A stretch of 64,000 nucleotides of DNA from Costus lasius. Its lineage: Eukaryota; Streptophyta; Magnoliopsida; Zingiberales; Costaceae. The first letter of the stretch is position 1. Every line of letters starts with the position of its first letter. The position numbers were made by a program, and so were the translations under genes. The notes under the pieces are model-generated. The model was given only the letters and a program-made list of their open reading frames with translations, did no database searches and was not told the DNA's origin. The stretch is taken from assembly GCA_027563935.2 (NCBI GenBank), contig CM050449.1, forward strand, positions 41,390,507 to 41,454,506, written 5' to 3'. Of this stretch, positions 22,917 to 34,094 are shown piece after piece.

Positions 22917-24611
22917 TGTTCTACAACAACCAAGAAACAGCAGATTAGTACTACTTTGAGTCATTTAAACTGGACTTGCCTTTTAAATGACCATGGCTCT
23001 CACTATTTTTTAATCGAATTGACAACCCACAAAGTCAATCGAGAAATCCAAGATTTCCTAGTGAGATGGGATCCTCATTCCACACAGGGCTTCGCGTCCC
23101 ACGAGGGTGGGATGAGATGCACAAAGTGACCTATGTTTCCTAAGGTGGGCGCGCCGGCCGATTGCTCCAAGCAATTCCCCTTATTGAGACAGTCCAGGCA
23201 TTTCATGTCCAGCGAGGGCTGGATACAACATGAAACCCTTACCTCTCAACGATGCCTCTAGACTTTCACCATGTGCCCAGCACATGTGAACTTCTAGTCA
23301 AGTCCATCCCTAACCGTTATGCCCAGGGCCAACGAGTTTCCTTGCGAAGGCACGCCCAGGTTAAAACTGGACTGGGGAAACCATTGCCACCACGCACTTT
23401 CTAAAGATAAGTGGGTGTGTCCCACGAGGGTGGGAAACAGTTCACAACTCCACTGATCGATAGCTTAGTGAGGGCTACGCGTTAGAAGGCTACTAGACTT
23501 GATATTTTAATTGAGGGTTTTTGTTTAAGGTCCCATCATCTCAGTTTTATCTTATGTCTATCATTACAGGCATGCAATCCTATGGTGATAACATAACGAT
23601 AAAACATCACAGGCATGCTTTAGCTTTTGTAAAGAAAGCAATAAAAGGATGATGTGATCATAGCCCATTCAAGACATTGAACCAATCCATGCCAAAAAGG
23701 GGTTCAACTCTTGACCTAGGATTCAAGCCCCAAGATTAGACCTAGCCTAGCCGACCTCTAGCTCTATCTTCAAGGTTGGCTCCAAGGTCATTCTCCCATG
23801 GTTTAGCTCTCAAACCCTAGGGGTATACCCACAAGGTTCGGCCAATGCCATGGTCTTCCTCCAAGGAAGGTGCGCCATCTAGCAAGCCACAAGAGGGATA
23901 GCACACAAGCACAAGGCTCGGCCAAACCCTAACTTGCGCCCCCATGCAAGGATGTGCCACCTTTGAAGCTTGTTGCGCCATCATGCAAGGATGCGCAACC
24001 AAGCAAGCATGCACCTTGCTCCAAGTAGATGCGCCACCCTAATCTTCTTCTTAGTTAAAAGCAAAAAGAAAAGCGGCACGCAGGCCTCACAAGGATACAT
24101 CACAGGCATGCTAAGGGGCTTGACATATGACCACAACATCATGCACAATCAAGTACTTACTCATGCAATTCTACATGCTCAATGAAAAACATAAAATCTA
24201 AAATTTTACTTTTTCATAAAACATGTCTCTCTTCCTTCCCTTCATATCACAAATCTTTGATTCTAAGTTTCTCTCAGGAGTCTACAAGAGGCATACCGGT
24301 TGCCCTCCTTGCAATCCCTAACTTGCTAGGATAAGGGCAATCACCCAGTCCATGCCCTATTCCAACAAGTCTCTCAATATAGGTCTATCCTATTATGAGA
24401 GGAGAAATTTTCTCTTCCACGTATGGGTCTATCCCATCACATGAAGAGAGCAAAGAACCACAAGAAGTTAATTAGAAGTAAGAAACAAGAGACCTACAAT
24501 TTTTCTACTTAAAGAAAAATCATGCGCCAACATCTATGCAATATGCGAATATGTAGATATGGCATGTGAGCATGAAAAGCATGAAAGAACATCGTTCGAG
24601 GCTCGCAAGTA
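22917..24611 (-). other. C2 5' leader, non-coding
   Basis: About 1.7 kb; parallels the C1 leader with interspersed indels. No coding content recognised. Confidence 0.7.
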
Positions 24612-24623
24612 GCTCTGATACCA
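24612..24623 (-). other. C2 primer-binding site
   Basis: GCTCTGATACCA on the plus strand, the exact complement of TGGTATCAGAGC (initiator tRNA-Met), one base from the LTR at 24625. Confidence 0.9.
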
Positions 24624-24624
24624 C

Positions 24625-26698
24625 TGATGGGAAACCCCGGGGACATTTTACAATTTTTCAGAGCCATGGACATACATTTTACGCAGCGGAAGAATGTCCC
24701 CGAAACAGGCTAGTCCCAAAAACCCAGTGAAGATCTCTTGCGAGGGGGTCGACACGATGTGATAGTAAGTACCTTTAAGCAATTAGAAGCCGATGTCGAT
24801 GAAGGCGCCCAAGTGTTCGCCCTCTGCAGTCTCACACACACGGATTCCTCAAGTTTTCTTCTTCCTCGCCCGGTGCTAGCCTCGGGAAGAAGATCCATGC
24901 CTTAGGAGAATCCTCCAAGCAACTTGCGCCACCACCAAGATGTGATGTGCCAAGGAGATGGAAGGAGAAGACAACGCCGCAAGCCTTCTTGTTCCTTTGC
25001 GCCAAGGAAAGGAAGAGAAGAAGCATGCTTGCGCCCTTGATGGAAGAAGAAGAGCTCTAAGCTCTCCAAGCCGTCGCCCTCTAATGCTTCACGCCTCCAA
25101 GGAATTAGCATCATGAAGAGAGGGGGCGGCAAGGGTTTATTTATAGGAGCAAGAGGCGGTTAGGGGAGAATGGCAAGTGTTGACAATTAGGGCATGATTC
25201 TAGGAGATTATCCAATCAAATATATTGATTAAATCTCCACTCCCATATGCGCCTAAGACTTGCCAAAGCAAGCATCAGCCATATGCGCCCATATCATGCC
25301 ATATGAGGCATTAATCCCATCCATGCGCCTAGACCTAGTCAAGGCAATATGATGGATTGCCTAATGTGGCTTGGGCGCAAGTCCTAATCCAATTAGGACT
25401 CTAATTATGTTAATAATCAGCCCACAATTGTCAAACATAATCCAATCAATTATCTTGTGTGATTTAATCACCTAGGAGATACCAAACAAGGCATAGGCGC
25501 CAATTCTAGTCCAACTAGAATCCCATATGCACCTATCCCATTAATTCATCCCCATTATACCCTTCAAGCCTCTTAGCCCTTCAATACAACTTATTAGCAA
25601 GCCCAACTAAGCAATGGGCCAAGCCAAAAGTCCATTATGCATGTTAACCAAGCTATTGGATCCAATCCAATTTAACCCATGGTTAAATGAGGCTAACCAT
25701 GGTTAATTTGATCGATATGCCAAAAACGGAAGTTGGCCCCAATAAGTTTCTTCCATCTCATCAGGCCCATTGGCGCTGATGAAATCTCCCAAATAGATTC
25801 GAGTTATCCAATAACTCGATCTAAAGGCTACCCGATCAATATGAAAACTCGAGTATCAAGGTGTGCGACCCTGTAGGTTCCTCTAACGCTAGCAGTGCTG
25901 ACCAAAGGTCATCATAAGCAGTGAGTGGCACCTAGCAGTGCATCGCTGCTACCCAGGTTATTGGAATGGATATCGACATCGACATCCCCATCATCGCAAC
26001 TAGGTACATATGCATTACACTCTCTTTGCCGAACTAATATCCGATTGGACAAGTGTGTCACCACTTGTTTTCATCCAATCACATGGCTATGACTAGAACA
26101 GGTTCTTACCTGGGTATGGCCATACACTCTCAGTCATAGAACCATAAGGGAGCTCCATGGATATCATACTTCCCAAAGGAAGGGGCAAATCCTATGTCTG
26201 TCCATTGACCTTCTCATATGGATCGTGACATGCTCAATGACAACTGTTATGACCTCCCAACTACGGCAAGGTGTTAGGTTGCATCAAAGCAAGTCCCTAA
26301 CCATATAGAATGGTCAATGACCTCAAGTCAAGGGATCAATGCATCTCCTGTCACTTGTGAGGATAACTCATGACACCAAGTCATAGCCTCACAGCGGGTC
26401 TGTCCAGTATATCCTCCAATGATATACCCATGTGTCTGCGTTAGCACCACGTGCCTAACCAGCCCACATACCAGTCTCTCAAGTACCAGAGTTGTCCCAT
26501 ATTCACTCAGGTACATCGACTGGGGACTATAGTTCGAGCACAGATCCAATCTGTCTCCAGGGACATTATCATGTAAGTACACAATCGCAGGTGTAGACAA
26601 ACAATGATAACGACAATGCCAGAAAGATATATATTAATATCAGAGTCAAGTAGTACAAAGATGGACCAAAACTAGGTCCTAGGGCATATACACCAACA
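24625..26698 (-). repeat. C2 5' LTR (2074 bp)
   Basis: Same ends as 15570-17663; about 20 bp shorter because of one gap near 25460. Confidence 0.94.
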
Positions 26699-26703
26699 AT
26701 CTC

Positions 26704-26795
26704 TCCATTCTATTTGCTCACACTGCACTTACTTTTCCTACTTAGAGCTACATACCTAAGGTGATCTAGGGCAATAGGAATTTCATCCTTCATCA
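26704..26795 (+). mobile_element. S2 solo LTR, right part
   Basis: Follows the second copy of the C2 target duplication; reads CTTACTTT...GAGCTACATACCTAAGGTGATC and ends TTCATCCTTCATCA, parallel to the last 90 bp of the G1 LTR. Right target duplication GTTAG at 26796-26800 matches 14454-14458. Confidence 0.92.
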
Positions 26796-26800
26796 GTTAG

Positions 26801-28109
26801 GGTTAAGGAAATTCTCCATGAGCTTTCCATAAACCCTTTCCACTTAGCCATATGCGCCCAAGACTTTCCTAAGAAGTCCTCCAAGCCATATCAGCCCCAA
26901 GACTTGCTATAGAGGCAAGCATATCATCCAAGGAACAAGGGGGAGGCGCCAATTGCTTCCATATGAAGCAAATTGTGCCAACTCCTCCCCATTATGCCCA
27001 TAGGCGCCAATGGGGGGAGATTTATCCCCATTATACCCTTTTAGCCCATTATCTCTTCATGACAACTTGTTATTGGGCCTCATTGAGTAATGAGTTAGCC
27101 CAAACTTCATTACAAAGGTTGATTAAGCCATGGGATCCAATCCAATGAAACCCAAAGTCAAATGTGACCAACCATGTTCAATTTTGGGTCAACCTGCCAA
27201 AAATAAAGTATGGCTCCAATAACTCTCTTCCATCTCATCAGGCCCATTGGCATTGATGAAATCTCTAAAATAGATCCGAGTTATCCAATAACTCGATCAT
27301 AAGGCTTCCCAATCAATACGAGAACTTGAGTATCAAGGTATGCGACCTTGTAGGTTCCTCTAACATTGGCAGTGCTAACCAAAGGTCACCACAAGCAGTG
27401 AATGGCACCTAGCAGTGCATCGCTGCTACCCAAGTCATCAAAATGGATATCGACATCGACATCCCCATAATCGCAACTAGGTACAGATGCATTATTGTCT
27501 CTTTACGAAATTGACATCCGATTGGACAAGTGTGTCACCATTTGTTTTAACCCAATCTCATGGTCATGAATAAATTAGATTCTCACCTGGGTATGGCCAT
27601 ATACTTTCAATCATAGAACCATAGGGGGGCCCCATGAATATCATACTTCCCTCAGGAAAGGGCAAATCCTCTGTCTGTATATTGACCTTCTCATATGGGT
27701 TGTTGCATGCTCAATGACAACCGTTATGACCTCCCAACGATGGTGAGGTGTTAGGCTGTATCAAAGTATGTTCCTAACCATATAGAAGAGTCAATTATCT
27801 CAAGTCATAGGATCAATGCATCTCCTGTCACTTGTAAGGAGTACCCATGACACCAAGTCATTGCCTCACAGTGGCTCGGTTCAGTATATCCACCACTGAT
27901 ATACCCATATGTCTACGTTAACACCTCGTGCCTAACCAGCCCATATACTAATTTCACATGTACCAAAGCTGTCCTATATCTACTCAGGTACATTGACTAG
28001 GGACAAGAGTTCGAGCACATATCCAATTTGTCTCCAAGGACATTATCATGTAAGAACATAATCGCATATGTAAACTAAACATGATAACGACAATGCCAGA
28101 ATGATATAT
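26801..28109 (-). repeat. C1 5' LTR, piece 3 (outer end truncated)
   Basis: Resumes the C1 LTR after S2 and is collinear with about 16120-17590 of C2. Compared with 1-260 it stops after ATGATATAT (185-193 in the other LTR), so about 67 bp with the terminal TGTTGG are gone. The junction to non-LTR sequence is at 28109/28110. Confidence 0.85.
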
Positions 28110-28253
28110 GCGTGTTCATGTTTGTAAAAGTTGAAATGCTATAAACTTACCATATAGAACTTCATATCAGCATCACTGCATGTTGCTTCTGTTGAACATA
28201 TTTTTTGAATCCTTGTGCAAGTAAAATTAATGAGCTATGCAACTATTTTTCAG

Positions 28254-28454
28254 GGCGCCACAAGACTTACCTGAGTGAAACCCAAAGGGGTTCTCTTTAT
28301 GCTCTGCTTTTCCACACAGGATATCAATCTGAAGAAAACGGCTTCAGCAACCATCCTACCTGTTGATCTCGACTCTAGTGTCGCTGGCCGCTTTGTTTAC
28401 GTCCTTGAATTCCCATTGCCTGGCGAGGAACAGTTGAAACTGGCAAAACTGTGA
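28254..28454 (+). pseudogene. Terminal exon remnant of an unrecognised host gene
   Basis: After a good splice acceptor (TATTTTTCAG, 28244-28253) one frame reads RHKTYLSETQRGSLYALLFH; from about 28320 a different frame reads DINLKKTASATILPVD and ends FPLPGEEQLKLAKL with TGA at 28452-28454. Both halves look coding, so a frameshift near 28316-28325 is likely; alternatively TTTTCCACACAG is a second acceptor for an exon 28320-28454. Everything upstream is replaced by C1. I do not recognise the protein. Confidence 0.5.
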
Positions 28455-29519
28455 ATGGACAAATACATTGCAAGGCTGGAGAGAGGAAGGCTAATTTTTA
28501 GTTTGTTTCAGCTTGAGCACCATGTTAATGGCATATAGGACGATTCCATTAGCCAAGGATACATAAAGCTGTAGAGATCAGAGATTGCTTAACTTACGGC
28601 TGGTGTCCGGGTTACTGTTTGTGGAAATTGACGCTGTGAACTTGACACTGGATTCTTGAGGTTGTAGATTTCAGGGCATCAACAGAGGAGAAACTTGTTG
28701 CTGTTGAGGGAACTGCCTAAATTTTATTGTATTAAGAGATGGAAATGAAGCAGTTTTCGTCTCTAATATGCCATGTTCAAATATTGTCATGGCCTCATTA
28801 AGGAATTTTAGTAAGTGTAATTGGCATACAGTAAAATTTTGAAGAATTACTTATACCATCGGTACCTGCGATCTTCTTGTGTATGCGTCTAAGGATATTC
28901 GTTTGTATTATGGCTGAAATTGGTACTGATTTGCTAATGGTTCAATGGGACAAGCTTCAGCATGATTCATGCCAAAACAGATTTCTGTAAGATGATGAAG
29001 ATTTACATTGGGAGTGCAAAAACAGCTATTTCTGAATCTGCTCTTACAAACATGCTTCTCATTGGATATAAATTGAGTCTTTTTACTCAACATGTTGGAC
29101 AAGAATCCGAAAGGACAAAAACACCTGGCTTCAACATTTTTGTTTTGGCTAAACATCAAGTTAGGTTAGAATGGTATTAATTCTTCACCTAAAGACTTGT
29201 GTTGTTGTTAACACCATCTTAAAATCAATTTCTTTCTTCGTTACTTAATAGTCAACAAAAAAATATATATATTTTGTTTTGGGAGCACCAAGTGTTGAAG
29301 CTAATGCTGCTGAATAACTCTTTGATGTTTGAACCACTCACACTTTCAGACGTGGACGTGGAAAATTGAAATGCCAGACTAGACTAGTACTGAATAACAC
29401 AGCAATCAAGCGGTGTGATAAGGTCAGATGATGAGATAGCCACCGCTGTACAACATGAGCCCTATCTTTCCAAGCCTAGACCCCTCGTTCCCTCATCTCC
29501 ACCCAGCCATGCTCCTCGT
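28455..29519. other. Intergenic, partly 3' UTR of the remnant
   Basis: AT-rich, with no convincing coding frame or repeat. 28455-28800 may be the former 3' UTR. From about 29330 it is upstream flank of PRK. Confidence 0.5.
29417..29422 (+). promoter_or_regulatory. I-box core upstream of PRK
   Basis: GATAAG, the I-box core found in many light-regulated photosynthesis promoters, about 590 bp before the PRK start codon and about 100 bp before a G-box. A six-base match can occur by chance. Confidence 0.4.
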
Positions 29520-29529
29520 GCCACGTGGC
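29520..29529. promoter_or_regulatory. G-box upstream of PRK
   Basis: GCCACGTGGC, a perfect palindromic G-box (CACGTG core), 481 bp before the PRK ATG. G-boxes bind bZIP and bHLH factors, including HY5 and PIFs, and are frequent in light-responsive promoters. Pairing with an I-box suits a Calvin-cycle gene. Function is inferred. Confidence 0.6.
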
Positions 29530-30009
29530 CGACCATATCTTGATTCATGAGACAACCACCAAGCTTTCTTCCCCGCATCCCAGCCGTCAAAACCATCATC
29601 TAAGGAAAGAAAAAAAAAAGAGAGAACATTTAATTACTTCTCCTTCACTGTCAATCGAAGCTAGGAGACAAGCAACACATAGGAAATCCCACCTCAAGAA
29701 TTCTCCCTTTCTTGTCCAAACCCATGGCCATCACCGAAACAGAGGCCATTACCAAAGAACCGAAGCCCAGTTTTATCCCATCAGAAATAATCTCAGGCCA
29801 TACTTTTATGTTTTCAAAAAAAAAATCATTGAAATAAAATACCGAATAAAAGGAGCACCAGGTTTCAGTTGATCGATAGCTGCCCCTTGAAATTATCAAG
29901 AGTGAGGGAAGAAGGTAAGCCACTCCTCCCCCCTCCCTTTATCTTATGCTCCCTCCCTAGCCATCACCCCCCATCTTCTTTCCTGCAAAATTTTTGAGGA
30001 AAGAAAGAT

Positions 30010-32070
30010 ATGGCAACATGCACACTCTACACCACTCCTTCCCTCCACTCCTCTTCCTTGTCATACTCAGGCTTCCACCAGAGGCAGGTCATCTTCTTCA
30101 CCAGTGGAAATAGAAGAATTACAAGGGGAGGGAAGGCGAGCAGCATCTCATGCTCTGCTGAAGCCAAGACAGTGGTGATAGGGCTTGCGGCAGACTCAGG
30201 ATGTGGCAAGAGCACCTTCATGAGGAGGCTCACAAGTGTGTTTGGGGGAGCAGCAGAGCCACCCAAAGGAGGGAACCCAGACTCCAACACGTTGATCAGT
30301 GACACCACCACTGTCATATGCCTTGATGACTACCACTCGTTGGACAGGACAGGAAGGAAGGAGAAAGGGGTGACTGCCTTGGACCCAAGAGCCAACGACT
30401 TTGACCTCATGTATGAGCAGGTGAAGGCCTTGAAGGAGGGTGTGGCTGTGGATAAGCCAATCTACAACCATGTCACTGGCTTGCTTGATCCCCCTGAGGT
30501 CATCCAGCCCCCCAAGATCCTGGTCATTGAAGGACTGCACCCAATGTGAGCTTTCTACGCATCTTCTGGCCTTGTATTTCATTGAAATGATTCTCACAAG
30601 TGCACAGCTTGATTATATCTTTACCTCTGTAAAAAAGTTCACAATTGTAGAAAGGTACCATGTTTTTGCTGGTTTTTCCTGTTTATTATCAATTGCCTTT
30701 CTGAAGATCATGTTAGGCGGCACTAAAAACGAAGAATGGCATTTTGTTCATATATGAATTGCTGGATACCTCCTCGAGTATCTAAATATCATACTTTCTT
30801 TTTCTCAGAAAAGAATGCCCCTCTTATCAATCGAATCTTCGTTGACAAAATAATAATAATAATCTTCAACAAAACGAAACAAATGCCAAAGCAAACAATT
30901 TGCCCATACCATCTCAGACTTTTAATATTTCATGAAATTTGCCGAAAGAGAAGTTGCTGCAGCATCTCATTTTTAATCAGAAACTCTGTATGCGTTGTGG
31001 CTCTTTGTAATCATTCAAATGAACTTTCTGCATATCTTTCCATTTCCATGAGCAATAAATTAGGTGAGTCTATGTGTAGCTCTGTTCTGTATGCAACAAA
31101 CAGAACACTGATACTTGTTTGGCAATCCCTAGGTTTGATTCCCGTGTAAGGGACCTCTTGGACTTCAGCATCTACTTGGATATCAGCAACGAGGTCAAGT
31201 TTGCATGGAAGATTCAGGTCATTGGACCGAGAACCTTATCCAATCATTCTCTGTTCATATGCTCAGTATTGATAGATTTTAATCTTTTTTTCTGAACACA
31301 GAGAGATATGGCAGAGCGTGGACACAGCCTTGAAAGCATCAAGGCCAGCATCGAAGCTCGGAAACCTGACTTCGATGCTTACATTGGTACTTCCATTTGG
31401 CAGCAGAAATTTTCTTAATTGCCTAGGATAAGATTGAGTTGGAGATGCTGAAATTGCTTGAATGAACATTTATGGTGGGCAGATCCTCAGAAACAGTACG
31501 CGGATGCAGTGATTGAAGTATTGCCCACCCAACTGATCCCTGACGACAACGAAGGGAAGGTGCTGCGGGTGAGGTTGATCCAGAAGGAAGCGGTGAAGTT
31601 CTTCAACCCAGTTTACCTCTTCGACGAGGGATCCACTCTTTCTTGGATACCGTGTGGGAGGAAGCTCACCTGCTCCTACCCCGGCATCAAGTTCTTCTAC
31701 GGTCCCGATATTTACTACTCCAGCGAGGTACGCACGTTTACGTTTGTTCTCCCGGCGATCAGCTAGGGTTCCAATCTCCGTTCTTGTGCGCAAGCTCAAT
31801 TTGCATGGATGGCAGGTGTCAGTGCTGGAGATGGACGGGCAATTCGACAGGCTTGATGAGCTAATCTACGTGGAGAGCCACCTGAGCAACCTATCCACCA
31901 AGTTCTACGGGGAGGTGACGCAGCAGATGCTGAAGCACTCCGACTTCCCCGGCAGCAACAACGGCACCGGCCTCTTCCAGACAATTATCGGCTTGAAGAT
32001 TAGGGACTTGTACGAGCAAATTGTGGCGGCGAGGGCGGCGGCTGCTGTCCAGTCAGCCGCCAAAGTTTGA
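30010..32070 (+). CDS. PRK: Phosphoribulokinase, chloroplast precursor
   Basis: Calvin-cycle enzyme that makes ribulose 1,5-bisphosphate from ribulose 5-phosphate and ATP in the stroma. Exons: 30010-30545, 31133-31217, 31302-31386, 31483-31727, 31816-32070, all with GT-AG introns; 1206 bp gives 401 residues, the usual size. Residues 1-49 are a Ser/Thr/Arg-rich transit peptide; the mature protein would start near Ala50. P-loop ADSGCGKST (61-69) has Cys65 and Lys67; Cys104 is in TVICLDDYH. The Cys65/Cys104 spacing equals the thioredoxin-regulated Cys16/Cys55 pair, and the C-terminal pair is present in PCGRKLTC. The start is the first ATG, followed directly by the transit peptide. All key residues are intact, so it is probably functional and light/redox controlled. 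Confidence 0.97.
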
Positions 32071-32744
32071 GATTGGATACCATGAAATATACATTTAATG
32101 GATGATGATGATTCTTCTTTGTCATGTTTATTTGTGAGAGTGTATCGATCTCTCTCTCTCTCTCGCGCGTGTAATTTAGCTGGAATTAATTAATTGTAAT
32201 ATAGGAGAGAGATGAAGATCCAATCTCCGCCATAGCTGTGAGCATTTCCCGATCCACCACTCTCTGAATGCCTTCTCGTTGAAGTTTATTGCTACATTTA
32301 ATGAAGGGAGAATATTGTTTTCTCTTTTGAACTTTGGTTAGGAACGTGCTTTTATTGTCTAATAAGCATGCCATATATTCGCTATTTCGTCTACTAGAGT
32401 CATAAATTTGATGAGTATAATATTATGTGCCTCATGCATATTTGTATTAGGTAGTATGGAATATGTGCCTCTCAAGTTTGGTAATGGGTATCTAATATAT
32501 ACTATTTGAATTCTATTCAAACTCGAGTCAAGCAGTATATATAATACTTATACTCGAATCAAACTCGTTCAATATATACACAATTACCAATTCAATAAAT
32601 CAGATAGATTGGGTATCCATTAATTCACTATTTGACTGTCATCCCTAAGTTGCACTTGTTATTTTCGTTCAATAGTCTTCCCCTATAAGTGGTAGCCTAA
32701 AGTGATAGAGATTAGGCTCAAACCTTCCAACTAGGCAATTGAAG
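32071..32744 (+). other. PRK 3' flank with TC microsatellite
   Basis: 3' UTR and downstream spacer. A short (TC)n run at about 32149-32164 ends in CGCGCG. AT-rich sequence near 32185-32205 (AATTAATTAATTGTAATATA) could serve as polyadenylation region. Nothing coding. Confidence 0.5.
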
Positions 32745-33215
32745 AGTCATGGATATATATGCACCCTATACCACTTGCAGTAAATTCATGGCACTATTGT
32801 ATGCAAAGTTGGTTCAATATATTGTCTTGTCCTAGTTTCCTAGGTGGTCAGCTACTAAACTTCCAAGATTGTTTCCAAGGGAGTTATTGACTATTTGAGT
32901 TTGACCATCCATTTAGGGACATTAACGACTAGAAAACTTATGTTTTATTCCTAGCGGTTTCCATAGTATTTTCTAAAAATAATTGGTGAATCAAATATCC
33001 AGATCTAATATTATAATAAGAGAGACAATGTGGAGTCTTACAATTCTCTCTAAATATCCTAGCAATGCCTGAGGTATGATATCTTTTTCTAAGATAAAAA
33101 TGTCATTTTAGAAAATCTATCATTGATCATAATAATGGTGTCATGTTTGGCTTTAATTTAGAGTAACTCTAGTATAAAGTCTATACTGAAGCCTTGCCAA
33201 GTAGAATTGGGTATG
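32745..33215 (-). pseudogene. Fossil Ty3/gypsy integrase
   Basis: The minus strand still shows gypsy integrase wording through many stops and shifts: WQGFSIDFI, then DTIIMINDRFSKM, RIVRLH, then MDGQTQIVNNSLGNNLGSLV (family: TDGQTEVVNRSLG..LRSLV) and TNFAYNSAMN (family: AEFAYN). It is an old remnant with no recognisable LTR nearby. Confidence 0.8.
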
Positions 33216-34094
33216 AGTAGAGGTGTATATAAATGAGTATTATGGCTTCTATAAATGAGTATTAAACAATAAGTCTACTAAGACATGCAAGTTCCAAAAA
33301 GCTACGTTATCAACATGCAAGGCTAATTGCCTATCCCTCTTCTCCTATAAATATGCTTCTCCCCTCCAAGTATTGAAGAGACTGAAGGCTCCACAACAAT
33401 CCATCACTGAAGGCATATAGCGAACTCTATGAAGTCCTCACCAAATCGTAAGACAAAATTGTTGGGGAATTATGAGCGAAAATTCAAAAAATGTAATAGA
33501 GAAACACAAAAAGAAAACCTAATACCAATTCTCCTACCAAAGGATTCATGTGAGAACTAAGAGATCAAATAGTATGGATAAGAGTGTTACCCTTGTTGAT
33601 GATAGGAGATAATGTACGTGAACAAGTGTCTATCCTCTATTGGTATCTACACAGTAACTATCTTGAGATTACTCCTAATGGAGCAAGTTTAGAAGGGGTG
33701 GTCCTTATATGCAGTACTCTAAGGTGGCGAAAATTGATAATGCAGAAAACATAAGAGGAGCGTTAGGCGAGGGAAGAGAAACACATATGGAGGGAAAATC
33801 GTTGAGGAAACACGATGAAAAACCGAGCAGGATACTACTTGAGCAATACCGAAAACACCAAGAAACCATGGCTTATCTCAAATAAACTACTAACCTCTCA
33901 CACGAGCCAATCTCAAGCAAGCGCAGCAATGAGCAAACATAGTGGAGCGACGGGTCTAGCTTCAACCATCCACCTTAGGCACATCCACAAGCAAGCAACA
34001 CCAAACGTGAGCACAACAATCGGAAAGGAAGAGGTAGCGTCTACCTCGTAACTTTGATTCAAAACACCAAGCGAGGAAGACCCTCGGAGTACAA
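33216..34094. other. Unassigned intergenic sequence
   Basis: About 0.9 kb; AT-rich to 33460, then a TGTTGGGGAATTATGAGCG stretch that could be a degraded LTR start, then sequence without recognisable coding content or repeat ends. Confidence 0.35.

Larger units (their letters stand above)
15570..26698 (-). mobile_element. C2: Ty1/copia retrotransposon nested in S2
   Basis: Minus-strand element with LTRs 15570-17663 and 24625-26698, target duplication ATCTC (15565-15569 and 26699-26703), perfect initiator tRNA-Met primer site and polypurine tract. Between the LTRs are gag, protease, integrase, RT and RNase H remnants in copia order, plus solo LTR S3. By eye the LTRs differ at about 14 bases and one roughly 20-bp gap in 2.1 kb, so insertion is recent, yet the coding part carries at least five stops or frame breaks. 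Confidence 0.93.
1..28109 (-). mobile_element. C1: outer Ty1/copia LTR retrotransposon, decayed and repeatedly invaded
   Basis: A copia element reading leftwards frames the first 28 kb. In its own direction: 5' LTR (in three pieces between 28109 and 12149), primer-binding site, leader, gag, zinc knuckle, protease, integrase, reverse transcriptase, RNase H, a polypurine tract (complement of 261-275) and the start of the 3' LTR (260-1, cut by the window edge). This order (integrase before RT) is diagnostic of Ty1/copia. NA1, S1 and the S2/C2/S3 stack were inserted later, each with a 5-bp target duplication. The outer end of its 5' LTR lacks about 67 bp relative to the 3' LTR and joins a host gene remnant at 28109/28110. 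Several stops and frame breaks make it inactive. Confidence 0.93.

Noticed and set aside
29525..29872. 115-codon plus-strand frame upstream of PRK
   Set aside because: No recognisable features, runs through the promoter/5' UTR region, low-complexity Lys stretch.
30196..30597. Minus-strand 133-codon frame over PRK exon 1
   Set aside because: Antisense shadow of a strongly coding exon.
30736..31149. 137-codon plus-strand frame
   Set aside because: Lies in PRK intron 1 and runs into exon 2 in the wrong frame.
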